64,000 nt of DNA from JANNYA01 sp031422315 (lineage in GTDB: Bacteria > Pseudomonadota > Gammaproteobacteria > Xanthomonadales > SZUA-5): NCBI GenBank assembly GCA_031422315.1, contig JANOQN010000085.1:62001-126000 (forward strand). Direction: 5' to 3'. Position numbers and translations under genes: made by a program. Shown here in pieces: positions 43,717-53,491 of the stretch. Within the stretch, counting starts at the first letter, position 1, and each line of letters starts with the position of its first letter. The notes under the pieces are model-generated. The model ran no database searches, had not been told where the DNA came from, and saw nothing but the letters and a program-made list of their open reading frames with translations.

Positions 43717-45624
43717 ATGATGAAAACGACCCATCGATCCATACTGACGCGTAAAGCTCTGGTTACTGCACTATGTGCAGGATTTGCCGGTAGCGCGTTC
43801 GCTGTTGAATTTACCACCGGCGATTTACGTATCAACGTAGACACCAGCCTTTCTTACGGCGTGTCATTTCGTGCGCAAGATCGCGACAACGCTCTAGTCG
43901 GCAAATGTAATGTTGGTGCCTGTGTAGGCTTTTTGCCATCCGGCGCACCAGTGATTCCGCTCACCGCGTTGCCTAATGCTGTTCAGCGCGCAGCGCCCGG
44001 TAGATTTTCGACCAACAGCGACGACGGTAATTTGCTTTACGACAAAGGCGACGTATTTTCTAACGCCGCAAAAATCACCCAAGAAATTGGCTTCAATTAC
44101 GGAGAGCAATCCGGCGGCTTGATTCGCTGGACTGGCTTTTATGATTTCGAAAACAACAAGCGTGATGACATTACCGATCTAGCAAAAACTAAAGTCGGGA
44201 AAGACATACTGCTGCTTGACGCATTTGCTTTCCACAACTTTGACATTGGCTCAAGCCCAGCCTCCGTACGCGTAGGGCGACAAGTTGTTAGCTGGGGCGA
44301 AAGTACCTTTATCCAGCAGGGTATTAACGTCATCAATCCGATCGACTTATCCAAGCTGCGTATTGCCGGCGCCGAGTTAAAAGAGGCGTTTTTGCCGATT
44401 GATATGCTTTGGGGCAGCGTTTCATTGAGCGAAAACCTGTCGATGGAAGCGCTTTACATGCTCGAATTTGAGCAGACCGAGCCTGAGCCAGCCGGTACAT
44501 ATTTCAGTACCAATGATTTTGGATCGCTAGGCGCGCGCTATGTCATGTTGGGCTTTGGATTGACAGATGAGCCGGCAAACTTTGACGCCTGCTTCCGTCC
44601 AGGCGTTGCTGGTTCAACAGATCCAAACATTCTTGACCTGCGAAACGTCGGCGCGGTCGCATCTTGCGCGACTGCTGTGCCACGCTTAGAGGATCGCTAC
44701 CCAAGCGACAATGGTCAATACGGCGCAGCACTGCGATATTTTTCGCCTGAGCTCAATAACACCGAGTTTGCCTTCTATTTCTTGAACTACCACAGCCGAC
44801 TACCACTTGCGAGCGGCGTTGCGGTCACGAGCGGTGCGGCCAATTCGGCGCGCTATTTCATCGAATATCCAGATGACATCAAGCTTTACGGCGTTTCCTT
44901 TAATACGACACTAGAAGAGTCTGGCATCGCGATTCAAGGCGAATTGAGCTATCGGCCGAATCAGCCGCTGCAAATCGATGACGTCGAACTGTTGTTTGCC
45001 GCGTTGAGCCCGCTCAATCGTGTAATCGCGCAGCCTTTCAATCGCTTTTACAGCCAATATGGTGATTTGACGCCTGGAAGCTACGTAAAAGGCTGGGATC
45101 GCCACGAAATCTCGCAGCTGCAATACACGCTGACTAAAGTCTTTGGCCCAGGTAACCTCATCGCGGCTGATCAAATTTCGGCGGTTGCGGAGTTTGGATT
45201 TACCAAGGTCTGGGATTTACCAGATCCAAGCGTGCTGCGATATCAAGGGGATGGAACGGATGCTGGCGGTGGAGCAGATTTCCTAACGAACAACTCGCGT
45301 AATCCAATCACTCAAGTTGCTGGCTTCCCGACTTCATTCTCGTGGGGTTATCGCTTGGCAGGCCGCGCTGATTACAACAACTTTATGGGATCAGCCTACA
45401 CGGTGAGCCCTCGATTTGCATTCAATCATGACGTCAACGGAATTACGCCGGGCCCAGGTGGCAACTTCCTTGAAGATCGCAAATCACTTACGGTTGGTGT
45501 TGAAGCAAACTACCTCAATCAATGGTCGACCGATCTGAGCTACACGCGCTTCCATGGTGCGGGTGACTTGAACACGATTAATGATCGCGATTTCATTTCG
45601 ATCATCGCGAAGTACGCTTTTTAA
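43717..45624 (+). CDS. DUF1302 outer-membrane barrel-like protein
   Basis: 635 residues with signal peptide (KALVTALCAGFAGSAFAVEF) and AAGGA before the ATG. DUF1302 signatures are GDLRINVDTSLSYGVSFRA, VRVGRQVVSWGESTFIQQGI, NVINPIDLSKLRIAGAELKE and QGELSYRPNQPLQID. The protein ends DFISIIAKYAF with terminal Phe, as for outer-membrane barrels. DUF1302 genes repeatedly accompany DUF1329, YCF48 and MMPL genes, also in steroid or hydrocarbon loci, so a role as an outer-membrane channel for hydrophobic molecules is plausible but untested. It lies 34 bases after the lipase stop, so the two are probably one operon. Confidence 0.9.
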   Translation: MMKTTHRSILTRKALVTALCAGFAGSAFAVEFTTGDLRINVDTSLSYGVSFRAQDRDNALVGKCNVGACVGFLPSGAPVIPLTALPNAVQRAAPGRFSTNSDDGNLLYDKGDVFSNAAKITQEIGFNYGEQSGGLIRWTGFYDFENNKRDDITDLAKTKVGKDILLLDAFAFHNFDIGSSPASVRVGRQVVSWGESTFIQQGINVINPIDLSKLRIAGAELKEAFLPIDMLWGSVSLSENLSMEALYMLEFEQTEPEPAGTYFSTNDFGSLGARYVMLGFGLTDEPANFDACFRPGVAGSTDPNILDLRNVGAVASCATAVPRLEDRYPSDNGQYGAALRYFSPELNNTEFAFYFLNYHSRLPLASGVAVTSGAANSARYFIEYPDDIKLYGVSFNTTLEESGIAIQGELSYRPNQPLQIDDVELLFAALSPLNRVIAQPFNRFYSQYGDLTPGSYVKGWDRHEISQLQYTLTKVFGPGNLIAADQISAVAEFGFTKVWDLPDPSVLRYQGDGTDAGGGADFLTNNSRNPITQVAGFPTSFSWGYRLAGRADYNNFMGSAYTVSPRFAFNHDVNGITPGPGGNFLEDRKSLTVGVEANYLNQWSTDLSYTRFHGAGDLNTINDRDFISIIAKYAF

Positions 45625-45678
45625 TCGCTGGTTCACCTAAACATTCTTTGTAGTACTTTGAAATCGAAGGAGATTTTA

Positions 45679-47031
45679 ATGAAAAAGTTTAAGATTGCCG
45701 CTGCAGTTGCACTTTCAGTCTCAGCGTTTGCTGCGAACGCTGCCGTTCCCGCTGCGCAAGCGGCGCGATTAGGTGCGGATTTAACGCCGATTGGTGGGGA
45801 AAAAGCTGCGAATAAGGACGGCTCAATTCCGGCGTGGACCGGCGGTATTACCAAGCCGCCCGCAGGTTACAAAGCCGGTGATCATCACCCAGATCCATTT
45901 GCAACCGACAAACCGCTCTATACCATTACGGCGGCCAACTTAGCGCAGTACAAGGACAAGCTCACCGCTGGCGCGGTGTCAATGTTTCAGAAGTTTCCGG
46001 CATATCGAATGGCGGTCTATCCAACCCGTAGAAGCTCAGCTATGCAGCAGCGCTTTTATGATGCGACTAAGCGTAACGCTACCACCAGCAAACTTGTTGG
46101 CGTAGCGGATGGTGTAGAAAGTGCGGCAGTTGGCATTCCATTCCCAATTCCACAAAACGGTGCGGAAGTAGTATGGAATCACAAGATGAAGTTCAAAGGA
46201 CTGTCCGTTTTGCGCTACAACAATCAAGTTGTGCCGACGGTAACGGGCCAATACACAATGATTCGCGTGCGTGAAGAGCAGCTCGGTTTGTATTGGAAAG
46301 AAGGCAACACATTGAAAGATATCAACAATGTGCTGCAGTATTTCTTCCAAGTTGTTGAATCACCGGCCCGTTTGGCAGGAAACGCGCTCCTCGTACATGA
46401 AACGCTTAATCAAGCGCTCTCACCGCGTCAAGCTTGGATTTATAATCCCGGTCAACGGCGAGTTCGAAAAGCACCAAACGTCGGCTATGACAATCCAGGC
46501 ACTGCTTCAGATGGACTGCGCACAAACGATATGGCCGATATGTTTAACGGCGCGATGGATCGGTATGACTGGAAACTCGTTGGCAAGAAAGAGCTTATCG
46601 TGCCTTACAATTCCTACAAAGCACATCAGAAAGGTATAGATTTAAATGCCATGGTCAAGCCTGGTCATTTAAACGCGGATTATTTGCGCTATGAGTTGCA
46701 TCGCGTTTGGGTGGTGGAAGCTACGCTCAAAGCGGGTCAACGGCATATCAATAAGCGCCGCACGTTTTATTCTGATGAAGATAGCTGGCAAGTGCTCGCA
46801 ACCGATCATTACGATAGTGCCGGTGCGATGTGGCGTGTTTCTGAAGCACACTGCATTAACTACTACGAACAGCCCATACTTTGGTCGACGCTCGAAGTTC
46901 ATCATGACTTGAAGAGCGGCCGTTACCTAGCGAGCGGCTTGGACAACAACGAGAAAGTCAATGATTTTTCATTCTTAACTACGCCAGAAAATTTCTCACC
47001 GCAAGCGCTGCGTACCCGCGGCACACGCTAG
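45679..47031 (+). CDS. DUF1329 periplasmic protein
   Basis: 450 residues from ATG 45679, which has AAGGAG; an in-frame start at 45658 is upstream of that site. A signal peptide (KKFKIAAAVALSVSAFAANA) is followed by the DUF1329 opening RLGADLTPIGGEKAANKDG and SIPAWTGGI. LSPRQAWIYNPGQRRVRKAP and RRTFYSDEDSWQVLATDHYD are family hallmarks. DUF1329 has a LolA/LolB-like lipoprotein-localisation fold and may carry a lipid across the periplasm between the MMPL pump and the DUF1302 barrel. This is an inference from genomic context. Confidence 0.9.
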   Translation: MKKFKIAAAVALSVSAFAANAAVPAAQAARLGADLTPIGGEKAANKDGSIPAWTGGITKPPAGYKAGDHHPDPFATDKPLYTITAANLAQYKDKLTAGAVSMFQKFPAYRMAVYPTRRSSAMQQRFYDATKRNATTSKLVGVADGVESAAVGIPFPIPQNGAEVVWNHKMKFKGLSVLRYNNQVVPTVTGQYTMIRVREEQLGLYWKEGNTLKDINNVLQYFFQVVESPARLAGNALLVHETLNQALSPRQAWIYNPGQRRVRKAPNVGYDNPGTASDGLRTNDMADMFNGAMDRYDWKLVGKKELIVPYNSYKAHQKGIDLNAMVKPGHLNADYLRYELHRVWVVEATLKAGQRHINKRRTFYSDEDSWQVLATDHYDSAGAMWRVSEAHCINYYEQPILWSTLEVHHDLKSGRYLASGLDNNEKVNDFSFLTTPENFSPQALRTRGTR

Positions 47032-47042
47032 AGATCATTGCG

Positions 47043-47080
47043 AACGCTACGCTGTAGAAACGGCGTAGCGTTTGTTGTTT
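47043..47080 (+). terminator. hairpin between the DUF1329 and YCF48 genes
   Basis: Perfect ten-base stem aacgctacgc / gcgtagcgtt with a 10-base loop, then tgttgttt. It is only 20 bases before the next start, so it may be a partial terminator that lowers expression of the downstream pump genes rather than an operon end. Confidence 0.65.
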
Positions 47081-47092
47081 CATCCCGCTTGA

Positions 47093-48169
47093 GTGACGCA
47101 AGTGCGCATACTAAATACAAAATACACGCTAACGCTGGCATTAGGTTTATTCGCACATTCGACTTTCGCGCAGCCAGCGCCCTTGGTCTCTGCTTATGAT
47201 CCTGCAACGGCCGACGCTGAAATGATGCCGATTAAGCAGATGATGCAGGCACTGTTTACCGACATCGTAAAAACCGGAACTGGCGCAGTTGCTGTCGGCG
47301 AACGCGGGCACATTCTTTACTCAAGCAACATGAAAGAGTGGACTCAGATTCCAAGCCCGACGCGTACTTTGCTAACCAACGCTTTTGCGCTTGACAGCCA
47401 CGTGTGGGCAGTTGGCCATGAGCAGGTCATTTTGCATTCAAGCGATGGCGGATCATCCTGGACTCGGCAATATCTAAAACTTGACGCGTTCGGTCCACTA
47501 CTCGATGTCCTGTTCTTAGATGACCAACGCGGCTTTGCGATTGGCATCGAAGGCACGATATTGAAGTCAAGTGATGGCGGTTCGACCTGGGCTGAAAGCG
47601 TCATCACCGATTTAATGACTGAGACCGCTGCACCGGTAGCCGTTGCGGTAGACGACGAAGCCACCGACACCGGCGTAGCGAGCGACGATATGGGTGTTGA
47701 CGAAACGCCGCCGCATTTAAACGCAATCACGCGGAGTCCGCTTGGCTTGATGATTGTTGGCGAAAACGGTGCTGTTTACAGTTCAATCGATGACGGCGCA
47801 AGCTGGGTTCGCAAATCCTTGCCTTATAACGGTTCGATGTTTGGTGTTACCACGCTTGATGATGGCTCTTTAGCCGCATTCGGGCTAAATGGCAATGTAT
47901 TTCACACCAAAGATCTCGGCGACTCGTGGGAAAAGCTAATGTCCGACACCGACGCCAGCATCATGGGTGCAGCTGCGGCGACAGGCGGTCGCGCAGTGTT
48001 TGTCGGAGCGCGGGGCGTGGTGCTGACGAAAGGAGCAGACACGACGCAACTTGCGAAATTCGTCTTTCAAGACGGTGGGTCGCTCGCTGGCGTTCTACCG
48101 ATTTCAGATGACGAGTTCGTCGTAGTCGGCGAAAATGGCATCAAAACATTCAAGCCTGAGCGCAAATAG
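47093..48169 (+). CDS. YCF48-like (photosystem II assembly factor-like) beta-propeller protein
   Basis: 358 residues with a signal peptide (YTLTLALGLFAHSTFAQPAP). Start is GTG 47093; GTG 47102 is equally possible. BNR/YCF48 propeller repeats are visible: VAVGERGHILYSSNMKEWTQ, VWAVGHEQVILHSSDGGSSW, GFAIGIEGTILKSSDGGSTW, MIVGENGAVYSSIDDGASW, LAAFGLNGNVFHTKDLGDSW and VFVGARGVVL. An insertion of acidic residues (EATDTGVASDDMGVDETPP) splits the propeller. In this cluster type it is thought to assist the MMPL transporter in the periplasm. Despite the family name there is no photosynthesis link. Confidence 0.87.
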   Translation: MTQVRILNTKYTLTLALGLFAHSTFAQPAPLVSAYDPATADAEMMPIKQMMQALFTDIVKTGTGAVAVGERGHILYSSNMKEWTQIPSPTRTLLTNAFALDSHVWAVGHEQVILHSSDGGSSWTRQYLKLDAFGPLLDVLFLDDQRGFAIGIEGTILKSSDGGSTWAESVITDLMTETAAPVAVAVDDEATDTGVASDDMGVDETPPHLNAITRSPLGLMIVGENGAVYSSIDDGASWVRKSLPYNGSMFGVTTLDDGSLAAFGLNGNVFHTKDLGDSWEKLMSDTDASIMGAAAATGGRAVFVGARGVVLTKGADTTQLAKFVFQDGGSLAGVLPISDDEFVVVGENGIKTFKPERK

Positions 48170-48203
48170 CTCAGGCCTAAGCTGATAAAACCAGGGGCAT
48201 CAC

Positions 48204-50753
48204 ATGGCAGGCGGCAGCTATAACCCGAATTTCGCGGGCTATCCAATTTTAGAAAAGATAATTTTTGGAAACCGCGCAATTGTATTGGCGATATTTTCGA
48301 TTATTACTGTGTTGATGCTGTTCGCAGCCTCCCAATTACAGATTGATGCGGGTTTTCGAAAACAGCTGCCGTTAAACCATGAATATATGAAAACGTTCAT
48401 CGAGTACGAACGTGAGTTTGGTGGCACCAACCGAATTCTTATCGCTGTGGTTGATAAGCGTAATGACATGTTTAACGATGAATTCATGACCGCACTAGAA
48501 GGCGTGTCAAATGATATTAGCAATATTAAAGACTCAAACGGTATGGGTGTCGATCAATCACGCACTCGGTCTATTTTTACTCCGAATACCCGCTACACAA
48601 TCGTTACCGAAGAGGGATTTGAAGCCGATAACGTCTGGCCTGCGCGCTTTCCAGAGCCGTTTCCTTCGATGGACTCAGGGTTTAAGCCTAGCCGCGAACA
48701 ATACGCAATACTTAAGCGCAATATTGAGCTTTCTGGAATCGTAGGGCGTTTAGTTGCCAAAGATTATTCTGGTGCCATGGTGCAAGCGGAATTGGTGCCA
48801 GAGGAAGGCACCGACGGCAAAAAGCTTAACTATCAAGAAATTGCCAAGCAGCTTGAAGTTATTCGTACAAAATATGAAAAAGGCAATATTGGTATTCATA
48901 TCATTGGCTTTACCAAGATTGTCGACGATATTGCCAAAGGCGCTAAGTCTGTAATCTATTTCTTTTTGGTGACTGTTGCATTCACTTGGCTGCTTTTGTT
49001 TATTTACTCTACATCCGTCAAGCTGGCGTCTTTGACTGTGCTTGCTGCCTTTGTTGCGGTCGTTTGGATGCTTGGCGCGCTTCGGCTTATGGGTTTTGGT
49101 ATCGACCCGATGAATATTTTGACGCCGTTTCTTATCTTCGCGATTGGCGTAAGCCACGGCGAGCAAATGATTAATCGCTTCCGAGGCCAAATTTTCTTTG
49201 GCGGATTAGAAGAGGGCTCAAGCGAAGAATTGCGCCAGCGCCAAGGCGTCTCGTCTTATGACGGTGCAATCGCGGCATTTAGATCACTATTAGTCCCCGG
49301 CTCAGTTGCGTTAATTGCAGGCTGTATCGGTTTTGCCGTCATTTTGATGATTCCGATAAGAATCATATTTGAATTGGCCGTTACTGCCACTGTTGGCGTA
49401 GGCATTATCGTCTTCACTAACCTTATTTTGCTGCCAATTTTGCTTAGCTACACCAAACTGTCAAATTTAGAGCGCAAACGCGAGTTTAGACTTCGGCAAT
49501 TAACTAAATTTGACGCCATCTGGGTATTTATGGCGAAATTTAGTAAGCATATGGTTGCTGCCGGAATATTGGTGATTGGTTTAATGATTTTTGCATTCGC
49601 AGAGCACTACGGCAGCAAAATGATGGTGGGCGACGCCCAGCGCGGCGTTGCAGAGTTATTCCCGGATTCGCGCTATAACAAAGACGCGGATGTGGTCACC
49701 AATAAGTTTGCATTGGGTATCGATATTATTAACGTGATTGCAGAGGTCGAGCCCAATGGCTGCGCGCAGAGCTACAAGGCTATGGAGATTTTTGATCGCT
49801 TCGCTTGGCACGTTCGGCAAGTTGAAGGCGTCACTAAAGTGATTACTATGGTCGATGTTGGCAAGCAGGTGTGGGCGGCGAATAACTTTGGCTCATTGCG
49901 CTGGCGCGTATTGCCGAGGGACCCGCAAAACATGGCAACTGCCTTTAGATCCGTCGAGACTGATACCGGCTTGCTTAATGAAACGACCTGCACCGCAATG
50001 CCGATGATGATCTTTTTGGACGATCACCGCGCCGAAACGATTGACCGCGTTATCGCAGCCGTTTTGAAATTTAGAGACGAGAACAAACTTTTTAACGTGG
50101 AATTTAAAAAGTCACTTGATGCAGCGAAAGCCTTGAACGCCGCAGCCGAAAATGGCGGCGCTGAATTCATTCCTTCCGATGCAATCAACTTTAGACTTGC
50201 TACCGGCAATGTTGGCGTTATGGCCGCCACGAACGATGAAGTAAAACGCCTTGAGAAGCGCATTCTGTATTGCGTGTATGCGGCGGTTTTCATCATGTGT
50301 TTGATTAGCTTCCGTAACCCGTTGGCAGCGCTTTGCATCACGCTGCCATTGATTTTGGTCACAGCACTGGGTGAAGCGCTGATGGTCTATTTAGGCATCG
50401 GCTTAAAAGTCAACACGCTAACTGTGGTGGCACTTGGCGTTGGAATCGGCGTGGATTACGCCATCTACATCTATGCACGCATGAATGAGTTGATGCATCA
50501 AGGCAAAACTTTAGCGCAAAGCTACTTTGAAGCGCTTAAAACCACCGGTATCGCGATTTTCTACACCGCACTCACGCTGGCTTGCGGCGTTGCGACTTGG
50601 ATATTCTCAGATCTGAAATTCCAAGCCGATATGGGGCTAATGTTGACCTTTATGTTCGTCGTCAACATGATTGCCGCAATGGTGTTTTTGCCTGCGCTGT
50701 GCCGATGGTTAATGCGGCCTACGGAAAAAGATACCAATGTGGTCGAGCACTAA
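48204..50753 (+). CDS. RND/MMPL superfamily transporter
   Basis: 849 residues. TM1 is near 26-46, and a periplasmic loop precedes the TM2-6 block (about 250-420: SVIYFFLVTVAFTWLLLFIY, VWMLGALRLMGFGIDPMNIL, FLIFAIGVSHGEQMI). A second loop lies at about 470-690, and a second TM block closes the protein (AALCITLPLILVTALGEALM, TLTVVALGVGIGVDYAIYIY, MGLMLTFMFVVNMIAAMVFL). GVGIGVDYAIY is a classic MMPL/RND motif with the intramembrane Asp. Such pumps move lipids or hopanoids (HpnN-like) and siderophores. With DUF1302, DUF1329 and YCF48 partners it likely works in envelope lipid traffic. A 14-base stem terminator follows at 50795. Confidence 0.92.
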   Translation: MAGGSYNPNFAGYPILEKIIFGNRAIVLAIFSIITVLMLFAASQLQIDAGFRKQLPLNHEYMKTFIEYEREFGGTNRILIAVVDKRNDMFNDEFMTALEGVSNDISNIKDSNGMGVDQSRTRSIFTPNTRYTIVTEEGFEADNVWPARFPEPFPSMDSGFKPSREQYAILKRNIELSGIVGRLVAKDYSGAMVQAELVPEEGTDGKKLNYQEIAKQLEVIRTKYEKGNIGIHIIGFTKIVDDIAKGAKSVIYFFLVTVAFTWLLLFIYSTSVKLASLTVLAAFVAVVWMLGALRLMGFGIDPMNILTPFLIFAIGVSHGEQMINRFRGQIFFGGLEEGSSEELRQRQGVSSYDGAIAAFRSLLVPGSVALIAGCIGFAVILMIPIRIIFELAVTATVGVGIIVFTNLILLPILLSYTKLSNLERKREFRLRQLTKFDAIWVFMAKFSKHMVAAGILVIGLMIFAFAEHYGSKMMVGDAQRGVAELFPDSRYNKDADVVTNKFALGIDIINVIAEVEPNGCAQSYKAMEIFDRFAWHVRQVEGVTKVITMVDVGKQVWAANNFGSLRWRVLPRDPQNMATAFRSVETDTGLLNETTCTAMPMMIFLDDHRAETIDRVIAAVLKFRDENKLFNVEFKKSLDAAKALNAAAENGGAEFIPSDAINFRLATGNVGVMAATNDEVKRLEKRILYCVYAAVFIMCLISFRNPLAALCITLPLILVTALGEALMVYLGIGLKVNTLTVVALGVGIGVDYAIYIYARMNELMHQGKTLAQSYFEALKTTGIAIFYTALTLACGVATWIFSDLKFQADMGLMLTFMFVVNMIAAMVFLPALCRWLMRPTEKDTNVVEH

Positions 50754-50794
50754 GCTGCTCACTAGAACATCGATTTGCCGGACGTTCTAAACGC

Positions 50795-50829
50795 ACTGAA
50801 AAACTCACCGCAGTAGTGGGTTTTTCAGT
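50795..50829. terminator. terminator after the lipid-transport operon
   Basis: 14-base stem actgaaaaactcac / gtgggtttttcagt (one G-T pair) with a seven-base loop, T-rich on both strands, 42 bases beyond the MMPL stop. The rest of the 364-base gap to katG holds no gene. Confidence 0.8.
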
Positions 50830-51117
50830 TTGGCTTTCGAGCTTTGATCTCATAAATCCACGATTCGTCGCGTAGCTGCTTTTGCGTTTACCAGCATGAG
50901 CAAAATCCAGTACGGCGGCGGCTTCCGTAATCCATAACGAAGAGTGAGCTCATTTTGAGCCGGCATCGCCCGCGCAGGCGCTTTTGTTGCGAGGTTAAGC
51001 TCGTTAAGTGCCATAAATTAAAACTATCTATTCCATTGAAAACAAATACTGTATCTATCGCTACAACTGCGTCAAACTCTACCCGCACGCTCAAGTGCGT
51101 CAACTTAAGGAATTGCC

Positions 51118-53313
51118 ATGAATGCTGAAGTGAAATGCCCGTTTATCGCTGGCACACGCAGTAACGCAGTAACAGGAGCACTCACCAACTCAGATTGGTG
51201 GCCAAACCAGCTCAACTTGAAAATATTACATCAGCACTCTTCGCTCTCTGATCCGATGGGCGAATCGTTTGACTATGCTGCCGAATTCAAAACGTTGGAC
51301 TTGGACGCAGTGGTGCAGGATTTGACCGCGCTGATGACTGATTCGCAAGACTGGTGGCCGGCTGATTATGGCCACTACGGCCCGTTTTTTGTACGCATGA
51401 CCTGGCACGCTGCCGGAACGTATCGCATTGCTGATGGCCGTGGCGGTGGTGGCACCGGTGCACAGCGCTTCGCGCCACTTAATAGCTGGCCCGATAACGG
51501 CAATTTGGACAAAGCGCGCCGTTTGCTTTGGCCGATCAAGCAAAAATATGGTCGCAAGCTTTCTTGGGCCGACTTGTTGATTCTGACCGGCAATGTCGCG
51601 ATGGATTCGATGGGCTTCAAAACTTTTGGCTTTGGCGGCGGGCGAGCTGATATCTGGGAACCCGAGCAAGACATTTACTGGGGCCCAGAAGGCAAGTGGC
51701 TCGCCGATGAGCGATACAGCGGTGATCGCGAGCTGGCGAATCCTTTAGGTGCTGTGCAAATGGGCTTGATTTACGTTAATCCAGAAGGTCCAAATGGCAA
51801 TCCTGACGCGCTGGCATCGGGCCGTGATGTACGTGAAACCTTCGCCCGCATGGCGATGAACGACGAAGAAACCGTCGCGTTGACTGCAGGCGGCCATACC
51901 TTTGGCAAAGCACACGGCGCAGGCGACACCGCGCACGTAGGCGCTGAGCCAGAAGGCGCTGGCATTGAGCACCAGGGCTTAGGTTGGATCAGCAGCTTTA
52001 ATAGCGGCAAAGGCGTCGATGCAATCACCAGCGGCATTGAAGGTGCTTGGACGCCAAACCCAATTAAGTGGGATAACGGCTATTTTGAAACGTTGTTTGG
52101 TCACGAGTGGGAGCTGACCAAGAGCCCAGCCGGCGCGCATCAGTGGAAACCAAAAGATCCTGCAGCAGCCAACTTAGTACCTGACGCGCATGACAAAACC
52201 AAGCGACACGCACCCATGATGACCACCGCTGATATGTCGATGCGGGTTGATCCTGCGTACGAAAAAATCTCGCGTCGGTTTATGGCGAATCCAGAAGAAT
52301 TCCATGATGCATTTGCTAGAGCTTGGTTCAAGCTGACGCATCGTGATATGGGCCCACGCGCGCGCTACTTGGGCAAACTAGTGCCGTCTGAAGTGCTGAT
52401 CTGGCAAGACCCGATTCCAGCGGCGACGTATCCAATTATTAACGATGCAGACGCCGCGAGTCTCAAGGAGAAAGTTCTAGCATCAGGATTGACTAACACG
52501 CAGCTGATCTCGACTGCTTGGGCGTCGGCCTCCACGTTCCGAGGCAGCGACAAACGCGGCGGTGCCAATGGCGCGCGCATTGCGCTTGAGCCGCAAAAGA
52601 ATTGGGAAGTGAATCAGCCTGCTGAACTGGCAAAAGTGATCGCTGGCCTGGTAGCAGTGCAAACTGAATTCAACAGCGCACACACTGGTGGCAAGCAAGT
52701 ATCGCTCGCGGATTTGATTGTGTTAGGTGGCAATGCGGCGGTAGAAGCTGCAGCCAAGCTAGCCGGACATACCATCAGCGTGCCGTTTGCACCCGGCCGA
52801 GTTGATACTACTCAAGCACTGACCGATGTTGACTCGTTTGCGGTGCTAGAACCCGCTGCGGATGGCTTTCGTAATTTCGCCGGCAAAGGGCAAAACGGTG
52901 CAGAAGCCGAGCTACTGGTTGACCGCGCGAATTTGCTGACGCTTACTGCGCCTGAAATGACGGTATTGATCGGCGGTTTGCGCGCATTGAATGCCAATTT
53001 TGGCGGCGCACAGCATGGCGTGTTCACCAAGCGCGCGGGCACCTTGAGCAATGACTTTTTCGTCAACCTGCTCGATATGCGCACCAAATGGCAAAAATCT
53101 ACCAGCACTGAAGGCGTGTTAGAAGGCCGCGATCGCAGCACTGGCGAGATCAAATGGACGGCCACCACCGTTGATTTGGTATTCGGCTCGAACTCGCAAT
53201 TGCGCTCTTTGTGCGAAGTCTACGCCACTGCCGATGGCGAACAGCGCTTCGTGGCAGATTTTGCCAAAGCATGGGCGAAAGTCATGAACTTGGATCGCTT
53301 TGATTTGGCGTAA
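51118..53313 (+). CDS. katG: bifunctional catalase-peroxidase KatG
   Basis: 731 residues, AAGGA before the ATG. It decomposes hydrogen peroxide using heme. The distal pocket is RMTWHAAGTYR (Arg93, Trp96, His97), the proximal His is His260 in GGHTFGKAHG, and Tyr219 (GLIYVNPEGP) and Met245 (RMAMND) complete the Trp-Tyr-Met adduct that gives catalase activity. The C-terminal duplicated domain is present (VSLADLIVLGGNAAVEAAA), so the protein is full length. It is monocistronic with a strong terminator. ctat-type sequences at 51024 and 51055 could be OxyR half-sites, but the match is weak. Confidence 0.97.
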   Translation: MNAEVKCPFIAGTRSNAVTGALTNSDWWPNQLNLKILHQHSSLSDPMGESFDYAAEFKTLDLDAVVQDLTALMTDSQDWWPADYGHYGPFFVRMTWHAAGTYRIADGRGGGGTGAQRFAPLNSWPDNGNLDKARRLLWPIKQKYGRKLSWADLLILTGNVAMDSMGFKTFGFGGGRADIWEPEQDIYWGPEGKWLADERYSGDRELANPLGAVQMGLIYVNPEGPNGNPDALASGRDVRETFARMAMNDEETVALTAGGHTFGKAHGAGDTAHVGAEPEGAGIEHQGLGWISSFNSGKGVDAITSGIEGAWTPNPIKWDNGYFETLFGHEWELTKSPAGAHQWKPKDPAAANLVPDAHDKTKRHAPMMTTADMSMRVDPAYEKISRRFMANPEEFHDAFARAWFKLTHRDMGPRARYLGKLVPSEVLIWQDPIPAATYPIINDADAASLKEKVLASGLTNTQLISTAWASASTFRGSDKRGGANGARIALEPQKNWEVNQPAELAKVIAGLVAVQTEFNSAHTGGKQVSLADLIVLGGNAAVEAAAKLAGHTISVPFAPGRVDTTQALTDVDSFAVLEPAADGFRNFAGKGQNGAEAELLVDRANLLTLTAPEMTVLIGGLRALNANFGGAQHGVFTKRAGTLSNDFFVNLLDMRTKWQKSTSTEGVLEGRDRSTGEIKWTATTVDLVFGSNSQLRSLCEVYATADGEQRFVADFAKAWAKVMNLDRFDLA

Positions 53314-53332
53314 GTAGGTCGTTTTAATTCAA

Positions 53333-53367
53333 ACAAACAGGCCAGCGCAAGCTGGCCTGTTTGTTTG
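53333..53367 (+). terminator. rho-independent terminator of katG
   Basis: Perfect 14-base stem acaaacaggccagc / gctggcctgtttgt with GNRA-like loop gcaa and T-rich tail. Only 19 bases past the stop codon. Confidence 0.93.
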
Positions 53368-53408
53368 TGACGGTTGCTAGCACCAAGTCAATGCCTAGAA
53401 CCGTAGCG

Positions 53409-53440
53409 GCATCCGAGAGAAGGCGGGGATCCAGTACAGT
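53409..53440. repeat. fragment of the dispersed REP-like repeat
   Basis: cggcatccgagagaaggcgg followed by ggatccagtac resembles the core of the repeats at 7354 and 60151 but lacks a clean hairpin. Probably a decayed copy in the katG-EAL gap. Confidence 0.45.
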
Positions 53441-53491
53441 TGTCAAAGTTCGCTTGATTGCGTTTGAAACCTAGTTCTAGCGCCGAAAGCT

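Noticed and set aside
47093..48169. Photosynthesis gene because of YCF48 similarity
   Set aside because: YCF48-like propellers occur widely in non-photosynthetic bacteria beside MMPL transporters, and no photosystem genes are present.
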